The notes: generated by a model not told the origin, from the letters alone. Shown: positions 8,001-15,062, counted from the first letter of the stretch. The stretch is DNA of 17,499 bases from Phycisphaerales bacterium UBA7708 (GCA_002482415.1 DLFY01000157.1:1247-18745), one strand, 5' to 3'. Translations and numbers: made by a program.

Positions 8001-9654
8001 TCCGGACGTACCATCGTATGTCAATGGCGATCCGGGCCGGCTGCGTCAGATTCTGACCAATCTGGCCGGCAATGCGATCAAGTTTACGGAGCAGGGCGAA
8101 GTGGCAGTGCGTGTGGAAACCGTATCCAGAACCGGCGAACAGGTCATGCTTCGGTTTTTGATCCATGATACCGGAATCGGTATCCCGGCCGGCAAGATTG
8201 AGGCTTTGTTTGAGAAGTTTACCCAGGTGGATGCTTCGACCACCCGCAAATATGGCGGTACCGGGCTGGGGCTGGCGATTTCCAAACAGCTTGCAGAAAA
8301 AATGGGCGGGCAAATCGGCGTCACCAGCAAAGAAGGCGAAGGCTCCAGGTTCTGGTTTACGGTCCAGCTTGGCCTGCAGCCCGAGCAGGACCGTCCTCGC
8401 AATACCTGCACGAAGATTCAGGATAAGCGTATTCTGATTGTGGATGATAACGCCACCAACCGTGAGATTCTTTCTGCACGGCTGTCCGCATGGGGAGCTC
8501 TGGCGGCAGAATCGCCAGGCGGCCCGGAGGCATTGCAGAAACTCGACGAGGCATACCGGGCGGGAATCCCGTTTGAGATTGTTATCACCGATATGCAGAT
8601 GCCTGAGATGGACGGCCTGATGCTGGGGCGAGCGATTCGTCAGGACCCGCGATTTAGCGGGCTTTGCCTGATGATGATGAGTTCGCTGGGCCGGCAGGAA
8701 GACAGCAGCGTGCTGGCGGAACTGGGATTTGCGGCCAGTCTGACCAAACCGGTCCGTCCGTCGGAGCTGTATGCCAGGCTGATGACAGCCATTACAGGGA
8801 TCAAAAATTCAGGGATTTCCAGATCCCATACATCCAGTCGAACCGAACAATTCATACCGAGCCGGTCGGTGCGGATTCTGCTGGTTGAGGACAATATTAC
8901 CAATCAGCAGGTGGCTATCGGTATCCTCAAAAAGATGGGGCTTCATGCGGATGCGGCCGCCAACGGCGTTGAAGCGATCAAGGCCCTTGAATTCATTCCC
9001 TATGACCTGGTACTGATGGACATCCAGATGCCCGAAATGGATGGGCTTGAGGCTGCGCGTCGTATTCGTCATCCCGAATCGACGGTCTTGAATCGCAGGA
9101 TTCCGATTATCGCGATGACCGCCCACGCCATGCAGGGCGACCGGGATAAGTGTCTCGAGGCCGGGATGGATGATTATATTACCAAACCGGTGACTCCCAG
9201 GACGCTGGCCGATAAACTGGCCTTGTGGCTTCCGTGCGAGGATGCCGTCCCGGAAACCCCGCTGGCTCCGGCGACGCCTGCGGCGCAACAGCCGGCGGTT
9301 CGGCAAACCCCGGTTTATGACCGTACAGGATTTCTGGAGCGGCTGATGGGTGACGAAGAAACGGCCAAAGTCGTTCTGGATATCTTTCTGGAAGACATTC
9401 CCAAACAGCTTGATGCGGTCAAAGCGGCCATGGATGCCTGTGACCCTGCCGCACTGGTACTGGCAGCTCACAGCATCAAGGGAGCGGCGGCCAATATTGG
9501 CGGCGAAGCGCTGCGCGAAGCAGCGGCTGAGATTGAACAGGCATGCAAGGCTGGAAAACCGGAATTGGCACATCAGCAGTATCCTGAACTTCAGCAGCAA
9601 TTCCTGCGTCTCAAAGACGCCATTAAGCTGTCTGGGAAAACGTGTTATCGATAG
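5065..9654 (+). CDS. BarA-type hybrid histidine kinase with heme (DUF3365), PocR and three PAS sensor domains
   Basis: This 1529-residue membrane sensor carries a complete four-step phosphorelay. In order: membrane span (about 16-40); periplasmic DUF3365/Tll0287-like domain with a c-type heme motif C171-x-x-C174-H175; second span (about 227-247); PocR-type domain (about 276-447) with cysteines at 318, 321, 335, 341 and 355; PAS domains at about 455-586, 588-719 and 729-839; coiled coil; HisKA with H886 in SHEIRTP; HATPase with N, G1 (DTGIGIP) and G2 (GGTGLGLAIS) boxes; receiver 1 (D1176); receiver 2 (D1319); Hpt with H1469 in AHSIKGAAANIG. All catalytic and phospho-acceptor residues are present. 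The inputs suggest redox or gas sensing through the heme plus a small ligand or metal at the PocR cysteines. ATG 5065 has AAAGGA eight bases upstream, better than TTG 5062. No DNA-binding partner is adjacent, so the Hpt domain must signal to a regulator encoded elsewhere. Confidence 0.95.
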   Translation: MSQSSSSDIRKRRQQQMTAMLVMLGLLGIAFLSLVLLQTRHWTNQHIEEMSDQQARLGAAFDTSIRKYIGQHVRPEMEKRVAPDEFIAEAMSTSFVARSVFDSVRKEFPEYLLRFPSTNPRNPANIATEQEAEIIGYFRNNPKAELWSGTLIHEGKTYYVRALPRRFESGCLRCHGQPSEAPASMVSRYGDTAGFGRTVGEVSIDLVGIPLDTAKIAAQANIRRQMAGAVGLCGVFLGLIGLIVYLDIKRSKDTERSLEKRIALLTQPQDNSDNVVFDDLFNIDEIQRIQDDFATAAGVASVITYPDGRPITRPSNFCRLCSTIIRKTELGLKNCMHSDACLGKHNPDGPIVQPCLSGGLWDGGASITVGGRHIANWLIGQVRDETQTEEQMLGYARRIGADEKAFIEAFREVPVMTRQRFEEICRALVTTASQLSKSAYQNLQQARFIADRKQFEDQLQRSELKYRSLFNLTGDAIMLLDEDGFIDCNETTLSLFGCASKDQFCSYHPAELSPEKQPCGADSRELASRYIADAMREGRIHFDWMHKRLDTGKEFSAEVHLSVFELEGKPVLQAVVRDITERKQVEQALRESERKLSSLMANMPGMSYQCRNDRNWTMNFVSEGCLELTGYEASELIHNAALSFNDVILPEYRERLWGKWQKVLANRERLTEEYCIRAKDGTIKWVWEQGHGVYDEEGRVIALEGFITDITARKQTEESLADETIRRRVLFEQSPDGIVVLDQDGKVYEANSQYAKMLGYPLEEVYQLHVWDWDMQWTHQELLQRVRNIKIAGNHFETRHRRKDGSVYDVEISSSVAVCSGQKLVFCLCRDISDRKSAETNLRNALAEAERLNHYLEEQTAYANTMAAMAESASIAKSEFLANMSHEIRTPMNGVIGMTGLLLDTELNDEQRQYAEIVRNCGESLLGLINDILDYSKIEANKLELEALDFDLRDVLEDFAGMIAVKAHEKGVEFVCAANPDVPSYVNGDPGRLRQILTNLAGNAIKFTEQGEVAVRVETVSRTGEQVMLRFLIHDTGIGIPAGKIEALFEKFTQVDASTTRKYGGTGLGLAISKQLAEKMGGQIGVTSKEGEGSRFWFTVQLGLQPEQDRPRNTCTKIQDKRILIVDDNATNREILSARLSAWGALAAESPGGPEALQKLDEAYRAGIPFEIVITDMQMPEMDGLMLGRAIRQDPRFSGLCLMMMSSLGRQEDSSVLAELGFAASLTKPVRPSELYARLMTAITGIKNSGISRSHTSSRTEQFIPSRSVRILLVEDNITNQQVAIGILKKMGLHADAAANGVEAIKALEFIPYDLVLMDIQMPEMDGLEAARRIRHPESTVLNRRIPIIAMTAHAMQGDRDKCLEAGMDDYITKPVTPRTLADKLALWLPCEDAVPETPLAPATPAAQQPAVRQTPVYDRTGFLERLMGDEETAKVVLDIFLEDIPKQLDAVKAAMDACDPAALVLAAHSIKGAAANIGGEALREAAAEIEQACKAGKPELAHQQYPELQQQFLRLKDAIKLSGKTCYR

Positions 9655-9720
9655 CAGATGTTTTTGCGCGGCGGCAGAATGCATGGAAGCCGTATTTGCC
9701 GCGGTTCCGGACAGACCGCT

Positions 9721-11262
9721 TTATTCAGAATCGACCAGATTGCTGACAGAATTGGATATGAGATGTCTTCCGCCTTTTTGGCTTGCACGGCGGAGTCTGT
9801 CATTAATTGCTATTCCTAACCCGGTTTGAGGGACATTTACAGCAAAAATCATATCGAGGTTTTGACTTTCAAGCCGCCTCATTGCAGCATAAAGATTTGA
9901 AGCGGCTTCAACTAAACAATTTTTGGTTGTCAATATCTCCACTGCAGCAAAATTCGAATAGACGCCATCGGCCTGAAACATTAACAGCCCCACTCGCTTG
10001 CCCGCAGGAGGTGTTACAATAGTGTCAAATAGAAATAACGGAGTATGGGTTGCATAATGCCGTTCCAGCCGACCCGGTGAAAGCGGCTGTTGTTCTGATT
10101 GTGCAGCGATATCCACCGGACCAATCACAGATTCAATCTGTTCTCGAGTAATTCCGCCGGGACGTAACAGGGTCGGACGATGATGTACAAAAGAGATGAT
10201 CGTGGATTCTATGCCTACAGAACAGACTTTGCCATTCAGGATGCAGTCAACCTGATCTCCCAACTGTTCAACAACGTGAGCCGCACAGGTAGGGCTTACA
10301 TAGCCAAAGAGATTGGCGCTGGGAGCGGCAATCGGCGTTTCGGCACAAAAGATCAACTCGCGAGCTGTTGGATGGGCGGGCATTCGAATACCAACAGACG
10401 GCAGGCCGGAGGTAACTATGTCCGGAACAAGATCGGATTTGGGGAGAACGAGGGTCAGTGGGCCGGGCCAGAATCGTGCTGTTAAAAGCCTCGCTTCAGC
10501 AGGAATACATTGGACAAGCTGCTGTGCCTGCTGCCATGATTCAACATGGACGATTAAGGGGTCAAAGAAGGGGCGTTTTTTGATATGAAATATTCGAGCC
10601 ACCGCCCGGTCATCCAGGGCATTTGCACCAAGCCCATACACCGTCTCGGTTGGAAAGGCGACAACGCCGCCATTCCGAATTAATTCGGCTGCATGGTTTA
10701 TGGCGACAGATGAGGGATTCGATTGATTAATGCTTTTTCCGGAGAGGATCAGGTCTGCGGCTGCGTTGATATCGGGCACAATCAGGCAGTGCTCTGGAAG
10801 TTCATTGACGTGCTTTTTGCCATGTCCGGTAAGCAGGTAAATGCCTGTTCCCCCGACATTTTCGGCAAGTTCAACATCGCATGGATGATCTCCGATGCTG
10901 AATGAATTCTGCAGATCGATATTAAAGGCTGCTGCGGCTTTTTCTAAAAAGAAGGATTTGGGTTTCATGCACTGACATTGCTGTTCCCTGGCATGAGGAC
11001 ATACAAAAATATCTGCGATTTGGATGCCTTTTTTCTGTAATTGATGCAGGATGTAATGATTGACAGTCTTGACCTCATCCAGACTAATCAGGCCTTTTGA
11101 AACCCCGGATTGATTTGTAATAATGAACAATTCATAAGCATTCTGAAGTTTCAACAACGCATCGAAAGTCTGGTTGAAAAAGATTACATTGTCAGATGTT
11201 TTAATATAACCGCGATCTTCTATTAATGTCCCGTCCCTGTCAAGAAAAACAGCTCTTTTCAT
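9721..11262 (-). CDS. HAD-IIIA phosphatase fused to Sua5 threonylcarbamoyl-AMP synthase (probable separate gene)
   Basis: This is the downstream part of the frame above, read from its own ATG 11262, which has AAGGA nine bases upstream. Residues 1-170 are a GmhB/histidinol-phosphatase-like HAD-IIIA enzyme with DRDGT (nucleophile), TNQSG, a zinc-loop pattern CPH...CQCMKPK, and GDHPCD. It may be a heptose 1,7-bisphosphate 7-phosphatase, but the substrate is uncertain. After a short linker, residues from about 184 are a full-length Sua5: GGVVAFPTETVYGLGA, KRPFFDPL, APSANLFGYVSPT, ESTI, LRPGGIT, then the Sua5 C-terminal domain with SPGRLERHYA. Sua5 makes threonylcarbamoyl-AMP from threonine, bicarbonate and ATP for the t6A37 modification of ANN-decoding tRNAs. 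There is no ATG, GTG or TTG in frame in the linker, so Sua5 cannot easily start alone. This fusion looks real. It would be translated as 513 residues. Confidence 0.65.
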   Translation of the reverse strand: MKRAVFLDRDGTLIEDRGYIKTSDNVIFFNQTFDALLKLQNAYELFIITNQSGVSKGLISLDEVKTVNHYILHQLQKKGIQIADIFVCPHAREQQCQCMKPKSFFLEKAAAAFNIDLQNSFSIGDHPCDVELAENVGGTGIYLLTGHGKKHVNELPEHCLIVPDINAAADLILSGKSINQSNPSSVAINHAAELIRNGGVVAFPTETVYGLGANALDDRAVARIFHIKKRPFFDPLIVHVESWQQAQQLVQCIPAEARLLTARFWPGPLTLVLPKSDLVPDIVTSGLPSVGIRMPAHPTARELIFCAETPIAAPSANLFGYVSPTCAAHVVEQLGDQVDCILNGKVCSVGIESTIISFVHHRPTLLRPGGITREQIESVIGPVDIAAQSEQQPLSPGRLERHYATHTPLFLFDTIVTPPAGKRVGLLMFQADGVYSNFAAVEILTTKNCLVEAASNLYAAMRRLESQNLDMIFAVNVPQTGLGIAINDRLRRASQKGGRHLISNSVSNLVDSE

Positions 11263-12477
11263 AGGTGCCATTCCTTTTATGCAGTCCAACAAACACGCTT
11301 TGTTTCGGGGGGGGTGAGCTAAATGCAGGCCGATTGCATTCAGTACAAAAGCAGCACAGACAAGCAAGGCGCTCAGAATGATTCCGCTGTGAAAGGCGCC
11401 GGTTATGTCGGCCAATTTGCCTCCAATGGTCGGGCCGAGAATTCCTGCCATGCCATAGGCGAGAAAGCATATCGGATAAAGACAGGGAAACAGCTCCATA
11501 CCGTAGTACTTGACTATCGTGGAAGCATAGACAACGAAGCATGCGCCAAAGCTGATGCCGATGATTATGACAACTGCGAATAAGAGCACTGCGGACATTT
11601 TCAAAACGAGCAGGATAGAGGATATCGCCATGCAGGCCAGGGATAACAGTATGGTATGCCGGATGCCCAGTCTGTCATGAATCTGTCCCCAGAAGATGCG
11701 GCCCAGTACATTACCCGCCGCAAAGAAAGAAATGCCCAATGTGGCCGAATGAATATCCAATCCCGAACCTAACAGAATCGGCTTTAGATTCCCGATAATC
11801 AACAGGCCCGCAAAAGTCCCGGTAAACATTCCCGCGCAAAGCAGCAAAAATGGTTTTGAAAACAAATGGAAAGCGACAGGTTGTATTTTTTTGTTGTCGT
11901 CGATGTGTTTTCGGTTATTTTCGGGTTCATCCAAAAGAAGACTTGCAACCATGGCTATGCTGCCCAGCCCGAGTCCGATCAGGCGGAACGTCTGCAGCAC
12001 GCTGTATTCACAGTGGATGAGCAGATATCGAACGAGATGACTCATAATAACGGCTCCGCCGCCGAAACCCGCCACTGATACACCTATAACCAGGCCTTTA
12101 TTGTCCGGGAACCACTTCATCCCCGTTGTCAGCGGGCATACGTAGCCAGCCCCTATCCCGGCACCCGTGATAATGCCAATGCTGGTGAGAATCATGAAGT
12201 AATTGCCGTTGGACATTGAGGCCAGAATATAACCGGCCATGTATAACAATGCTCCCGCTGATGCGACGAGGCGGGGGCCATATTGGGGCAACAGTTTCCC
12301 TGCGGGTATCATGGTGATAGTAAACACGGCAATTGTAATACCGAAAATGAATCCGGTCTGTCCCATTCCCAATCCATAATCTCTGGTCAGTGAGGGCACA
12401 AAGGCGCTCCACCCATAAACACCTCCTAAAACCGTCTGCAGGCACATGCCGGCAAGCAAAACAATCCATTTTTTCAT
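9721..12477 (-). CDS. Single open frame: OFA-type MFS transporter + HAD-IIIA phosphatase + Sua5
   Basis: As it stands this is one frame of 918 codons. I start it at ATG 12477 (MKKWIVLLAG, a typical MFS N-terminus); an ATG at 12492 adds five residues. Neither has a clear Shine-Dalgarno site. Residues 1 to about 388 form a 12-span major facilitator of the oxalate/formate antiporter-like (OFA) type: GGVYGWSAF in span 1, FPDNKGLVIG in the loop before span 5, and the motif-A-like GRIFWGQIHDRLGIRH. Substrates in this family are usually carboxylates, but the substrate here is unknown. M406 starts a HAD-IIIA phosphatase fused to Sua5, described separately. The joint holds a run of eight G (11307-11314, plus strand). 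With seven, the transporter would end at a TAA at 11277-11279 just before a Shine-Dalgarno site, so two genes are more likely than a real triple fusion. Confidence 0.7.
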   Translation of the reverse strand: MKKWIVLLAGMCLQTVLGGVYGWSAFVPSLTRDYGLGMGQTGFIFGITIAVFTITMIPAGKLLPQYGPRLVASAGALLYMAGYILASMSNGNYFMILTSIGIITGAGIGAGYVCPLTTGMKWFPDNKGLVIGVSVAGFGGGAVIMSHLVRYLLIHCEYSVLQTFRLIGLGLGSIAMVASLLLDEPENNRKHIDDNKKIQPVAFHLFSKPFLLLCAGMFTGTFAGLLIIGNLKPILLGSGLDIHSATLGISFFAAGNVLGRIFWGQIHDRLGIRHTILLSLACMAISSILLVLKMSAVLLFAVVIIIGISFGACFVVYASTIVKYYGMELFPCLYPICFLAYGMAGILGPTIGGKLADITGAFHSGIILSALLVCAAFVLNAIGLHLAHPPRNKACLLDCIKGMAPMKRAVFLDRDGTLIEDRGYIKTSDNVIFFNQTFDALLKLQNAYELFIITNQSGVSKGLISLDEVKTVNHYILHQLQKKGIQIADIFVCPHAREQQCQCMKPKSFFLEKAAAAFNIDLQNSFSIGDHPCDVELAENVGGTGIYLLTGHGKKHVNELPEHCLIVPDINAAADLILSGKSINQSNPSSVAINHAAELIRNGGVVAFPTETVYGLGANALDDRAVARIFHIKKRPFFDPLIVHVESWQQAQQLVQCIPAEARLLTARFWPGPLTLVLPKSDLVPDIVTSGLPSVGIRMPAHPTARELIFCAETPIAAPSANLFGYVSPTCAAHVVEQLGDQVDCILNGKVCSVGIESTIISFVHHRPTLLRPGGITREQIESVIGPVDIAAQSEQQPLSPGRLERHYATHTPLFLFDTIVTPPAGKRVGLLMFQADGVYSNFAAVEILTTKNCLVEAASNLYAAMRRLESQNLDMIFAVNVPQTGLGIAINDRLRRASQKGGRHLISNSVSNLVDSE
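11260..11314 (-). other. Homopolymer at MFS/HAD joint with a hidden stop, Shine-Dalgarno site and start
   Basis: On the minus strand the order is: eight C (11314-11307), a few codons, TAAAAGGA (11279-11272), then ATG 11271 and ATG 11262. In the frame as given, TAA is out of frame and the two proteins join. Removing one C puts TAA (11277-11279) in frame, giving a transporter of about 400 residues ending in VCWTA, and leaves AAGGA nine bases before ATG 11262. One base more also leads to a stop, at 11240. The cause may be a sequencing or assembly error, a phase-variable tract or slippage. Confidence 0.7.
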
Positions 12478-12531
12478 TGGCTCAACTCGCATTTACTGTA
12501 ATGAAACTTCCAGAAATTAACCAGGAAACAC

Positions 12532-12563
12532 GGGAATTTCCCAAGCCTGCATTTCCATGGAAA
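12532..12563. promoter_or_regulatory. Paired palindromes upstream of the MFS gene; possible operator
   Basis: An 11-base palindrome GGGAATTTCCC (12532-12542) and a perfect 12-base palindrome TTTCCATGGAAA (12552-12563) have centres about 20 bases apart, two helical turns. They lie 55-86 bases before ATG 12477. Further TTTCC/GGAA half-sites occur between them and the gene. This would suit a dimeric repressor or activator bound to one face of the DNA, but no regulator gene is adjacent and no promoter hexamers are clear. Confidence 0.3.
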
Positions 12564-12719
12564 ACAAGGTATAGGCGCATGATTCCATCCCGGCTCGCTG
12601 CGGCTAAGTACAGCGGCTTTGGCCACTTGTTCTTTGACTCGCGGAATAATCAAACCTGTTGGGTATATTTTAAAAGATCAGCGACACACGACGCTAACAC
12701 CTTGAATCGCTTTATTTGC

Positions 12720-14612
12720 TTATACGAATATATCGTACAGCAGCGTGTCGTAATCCCGAACTGTTCCCTTGTCAAGGCAGCAGGTTATAATCTGTTTTCC
12801 AAGCGGGTCTAAATCGGGATGAAGAAATTTATGTAATTCACGCTCGAAAAAGTCTTGCATGATTTGGGACCCATGATCATACCCTTCTTCGCCGACTTCC
12901 GGCTGAGTTTGAACCTGCAAAAACCATTTCGGAATCATGGTTCCCTCAATCTGCATGGAATTTAATGTGTATCCCAGCAGGGGACATCGTGCCGGGACAA
13001 CCTGTTCAGGCAGAAATTTTGCGTAGCCCCGTCGTGCCAGGTATTCGCGCGAGACCCATTGCGGCATAAAGCTGACCCACCAGGCTCCAACGTGCTGATT
13101 GGGAGAAAGCGTGTACCGGACTTTTGGTGTGTTTTGAATTTGTCTGAGCAGCAGATTGGCATGGTCCACCATTCGTCCCGCTGCAAAAGGCCAGTATGAA
13201 CCGACTCCTTCACTGGTCATTCCCTGGGTTTCGGTAATACTGGGATTGTCATGACCCCGCGGTGCAACCAGCCGCCATAGCCAGGCCAGGCTGGCCGGCA
13301 GGATGTGCAGATAGCCGGCAATGCCATAACTGGGTTTTTCCTTCGTGCACAGGGGGGTTCTTATCCCAAAGCTGCGAATCATGACTTCCACTTCGGTATT
13401 GACGACACCCGCAACCAATTGCCTGGGGATTATGACCCGGGGATTGGGACATGGGATTCCGGGTTTATCTTCAGTATGTTCCCAGATCAGGCATGTTGAG
13501 TCAGGCACACCCCGCAGATTCAGGAAAATCAAAGGCTCTTTGGGATGGATTGTCGCCTTTTCAAGATAAGGATCTGTTCCATAGTTTCTGATATGGTTGA
13601 CGCGGACAAACCATGCCTGCTCGGCATCCTTGGCCCAAAGATACTCTTTATCTTTTATCGCAGGCATGCACAGAACCATATCATCTGTAACGGGCCGAAG
13701 CGTACAGGCCTGATTCAGCGCCAAATACCGTTTTTCTCCGGTTACACTGTTCTTGCCGACAAGCAGACGCCCGTCTTCTTCGCGATGAACGTGCTCCAGC
13801 ATTTCACTTTTGCCGCCGCCACTGGCCCCTTCATGCATAATGGTTGTGATATTATCATAGGGTGTCACCAACTGAACCGTTGAGCCATGCAGTGTTGGCA
13901 AGCCTTCATCTTCACCGATGGAAAGGAGTACGCCGTAAACGCCTTTTTTAGCGCTTGGACCAGGATATAAATTATAGGAAAACACCTCGTGCATTTCGTT
14001 GAGACGATTATGCACCACCACCTGTTTGCCGTTAAAATGGGTATGTCTGAAAGGAGGGGCCAGGTAAATTGCACTGCGGATGTGAAACTGTTCAGGGATG
14101 GATTCCGCCGGAACCATTCCCTGAAGATCTGCCAGGCCACCAATAAAGAATCCCGCATTGTCAGGGGCTATCAGCATTGCACCGCGGCCTGTTTCCGGGC
14201 CGTATCCGCCCAAAACAAAAAACATGACGGCAAGATTCTGCTGCTTGAGCCAGTCAAACGTTTCCAGTCGCACTGAATCAAAAGGCACTCCAAACTGGTC
14301 TGTGTACCGTATTTTATCGGTTTGCTTCGGGTCGGCTACAGTCATGCACTCCGGATCTCGACGACGCATATACGGTGTGGGATAATTAACGGCTAAACCG
14401 TTTGTGCACTTAGTGACGGTTGCCTCAACAATCCTGCCGTGCCCAGGGACATCATAAGCGACTTCAAATTCCCCGTGGAGCTGATTGCTCATGGCCAATG
14501 AGAGTATTTCATCTCTTGTATTTAAAAATATACACGATGGAGATTTTAGGATAATCTCTTTAATCTCATCGGACAGTTTAATTTTATCCAGTATCGCGTT
14601 TTTGTTTTTCAT
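12720..14612 (-). CDS. DUF4914 family protein with PEPCK-like P-loop
   Basis: The 630-residue protein matches the uncharacterised DUF4914 family in length and in landmarks I recall for it: AYDVPGHGRIVEATVTKCTNG, NYPTPYMRRRDPECM and LIAPDNAGFF. A phosphate-binding loop, E261-G-A-S-G-G-G-K268-S-E, resembles the kinase P-loop of phosphoenolpyruvate carboxykinases. A nucleotide-dependent kinase or carboxykinase-like activity is therefore plausible, but no reaction is established and I assign none. There is no signal peptide or membrane span, so it should be cytoplasmic. ATG 14612 is chosen over TTG 14627 because GGTGGA lies five bases upstream. The gene is on the same strand as, and 134 bases downstream of, the terminator that ends the candidate RNA at 14746, so its expression may depend on read-through. 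A weak separate promoter near 14660-14690 (TTGGTT, 18 bases, TATGCT) is also possible. Confidence 0.85.
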   Translation of the reverse strand: MKNKNAILDKIKLSDEIKEIILKSPSCIFLNTRDEILSLAMSNQLHGEFEVAYDVPGHGRIVEATVTKCTNGLAVNYPTPYMRRRDPECMTVADPKQTDKIRYTDQFGVPFDSVRLETFDWLKQQNLAVMFFVLGGYGPETGRGAMLIAPDNAGFFIGGLADLQGMVPAESIPEQFHIRSAIYLAPPFRHTHFNGKQVVVHNRLNEMHEVFSYNLYPGPSAKKGVYGVLLSIGEDEGLPTLHGSTVQLVTPYDNITTIMHEGASGGGKSEMLEHVHREEDGRLLVGKNSVTGEKRYLALNQACTLRPVTDDMVLCMPAIKDKEYLWAKDAEQAWFVRVNHIRNYGTDPYLEKATIHPKEPLIFLNLRGVPDSTCLIWEHTEDKPGIPCPNPRVIIPRQLVAGVVNTEVEVMIRSFGIRTPLCTKEKPSYGIAGYLHILPASLAWLWRLVAPRGHDNPSITETQGMTSEGVGSYWPFAAGRMVDHANLLLRQIQNTPKVRYTLSPNQHVGAWWVSFMPQWVSREYLARRGYAKFLPEQVVPARCPLLGYTLNSMQIEGTMIPKWFLQVQTQPEVGEEGYDHGSQIMQDFFERELHKFLHPDLDPLGKQIITCCLDKGTVRDYDTLLYDIFV

Positions 14613-14745
14613 ATTGTTCCACCGCAAAATAATGATGCACGTTTTTGTTAAGCATAGCAGATTCTTGTATACAAAACCAAACCTGCGGCGATCCGGGCGA
14701 CGCCAGAAAAACGCCGAGGTTATGCATATACGTGTTCAACTTCAC

Positions 14746-14788
14746 AAAAAAGGCCAGTTGAGTAAGCTTACGGTTACTCAACTGGCCT
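14746..14788 (-). terminator. Strong intrinsic terminator ending the candidate RNA
   Basis: On the minus strand a perfect 15-base-pair stem (AGGCCAGTTGAGTAA and its complement, 14788-14774 and 14765-14751) with an eight-base loop is followed at once by a T tract. There is no T tract on the plus strand side. It lies about 275 bases after the stop of the DUF2294 gene and 134 bases before the DUF4914 start. Confidence 0.9.
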
Positions 14789-14947
14789 ATACTTCGTTCG
14801 GATCATCTGTTGATTACATCAGACCATCGACAACTTACAAGCTGCTCATTAAGGCAGAGCATAATCCCGGTATTTAAAATGCTTTCCGGCCGCGTCTTGT
14901 TGAACAGACAATATTATTGTCCCTTCTCAAGCGTCCTTACACACTGA
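14746..14947 (-). ncRNA. Candidate small RNA or terminator-controlled leader of about 200 nt
   Basis: A near-consensus promoter (14954-14981) and a strong terminator bound this interval, and no credible ORF lies in it. The predicted transcript begins near 14947. It has a small perfect hairpin near its 5' end (GACAAT-AAT-ATTGTC), flanked by CTTG and CAAG that could extend the stem. Short CTGC/GCAG and AGCAT/ATGCT pairings follow in the middle, then the 15-pair terminator. It does not match 6S, SRP, RNase P, tmRNA or any riboswitch consensus I could recall. It may be a free sRNA, or a leader that attenuates the DUF4914 gene downstream. Confidence 0.5.
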
Positions 14948-14953
14948 ATGATG

Positions 14954-14981
14954 ATTATATAGGTATTTTTCTGAATGGCAA
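14954..14981 (-). promoter_or_regulatory. Near-consensus sigma70-type promoter of the candidate RNA
   Basis: On the minus strand TTGCCA (14981-14976, 5 of 6 to TTGACA), a 16-base spacer and a perfect TATAAT (14959-14954) form the best promoter in the window. Transcription should start near 14947. It lies inside a 450-base gene-free gap, 82 bases past the stop of the DUF2294 gene. Confidence 0.65.
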
Positions 14982-15062
14982 TATAATTTCAGTGATTCTG
15001 CTTGTTCGCAGCAAAAGAAAAATAGCTGGTTGAGTGTCAGAAATACGTGGCACTATCGCTGT

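Noticed and set aside
8809..9684. 291-codon minus-strand ORF (also 1577-2365 and 7561-8313)
   Set aside because: These lie opposite strongly conserved coding sequence and give no recognisable proteins; they are by-products of codon bias.
9655..9720. Bidirectional terminator between the convergent kinase and Sua5 genes
   Set aside because: A six-pair GCGGCA/TGCCGC hairpin is possible, but no T tract follows on either strand.
14746..14947. Candidate RNA as a CsrB-like decoy of CsrA
   Set aside because: It has four GGA triplets, about what chance predicts for 200 bases (roughly three), and they are not clearly placed in hairpin loops. Having csrA and a BarA-type kinase in the window is not enough.
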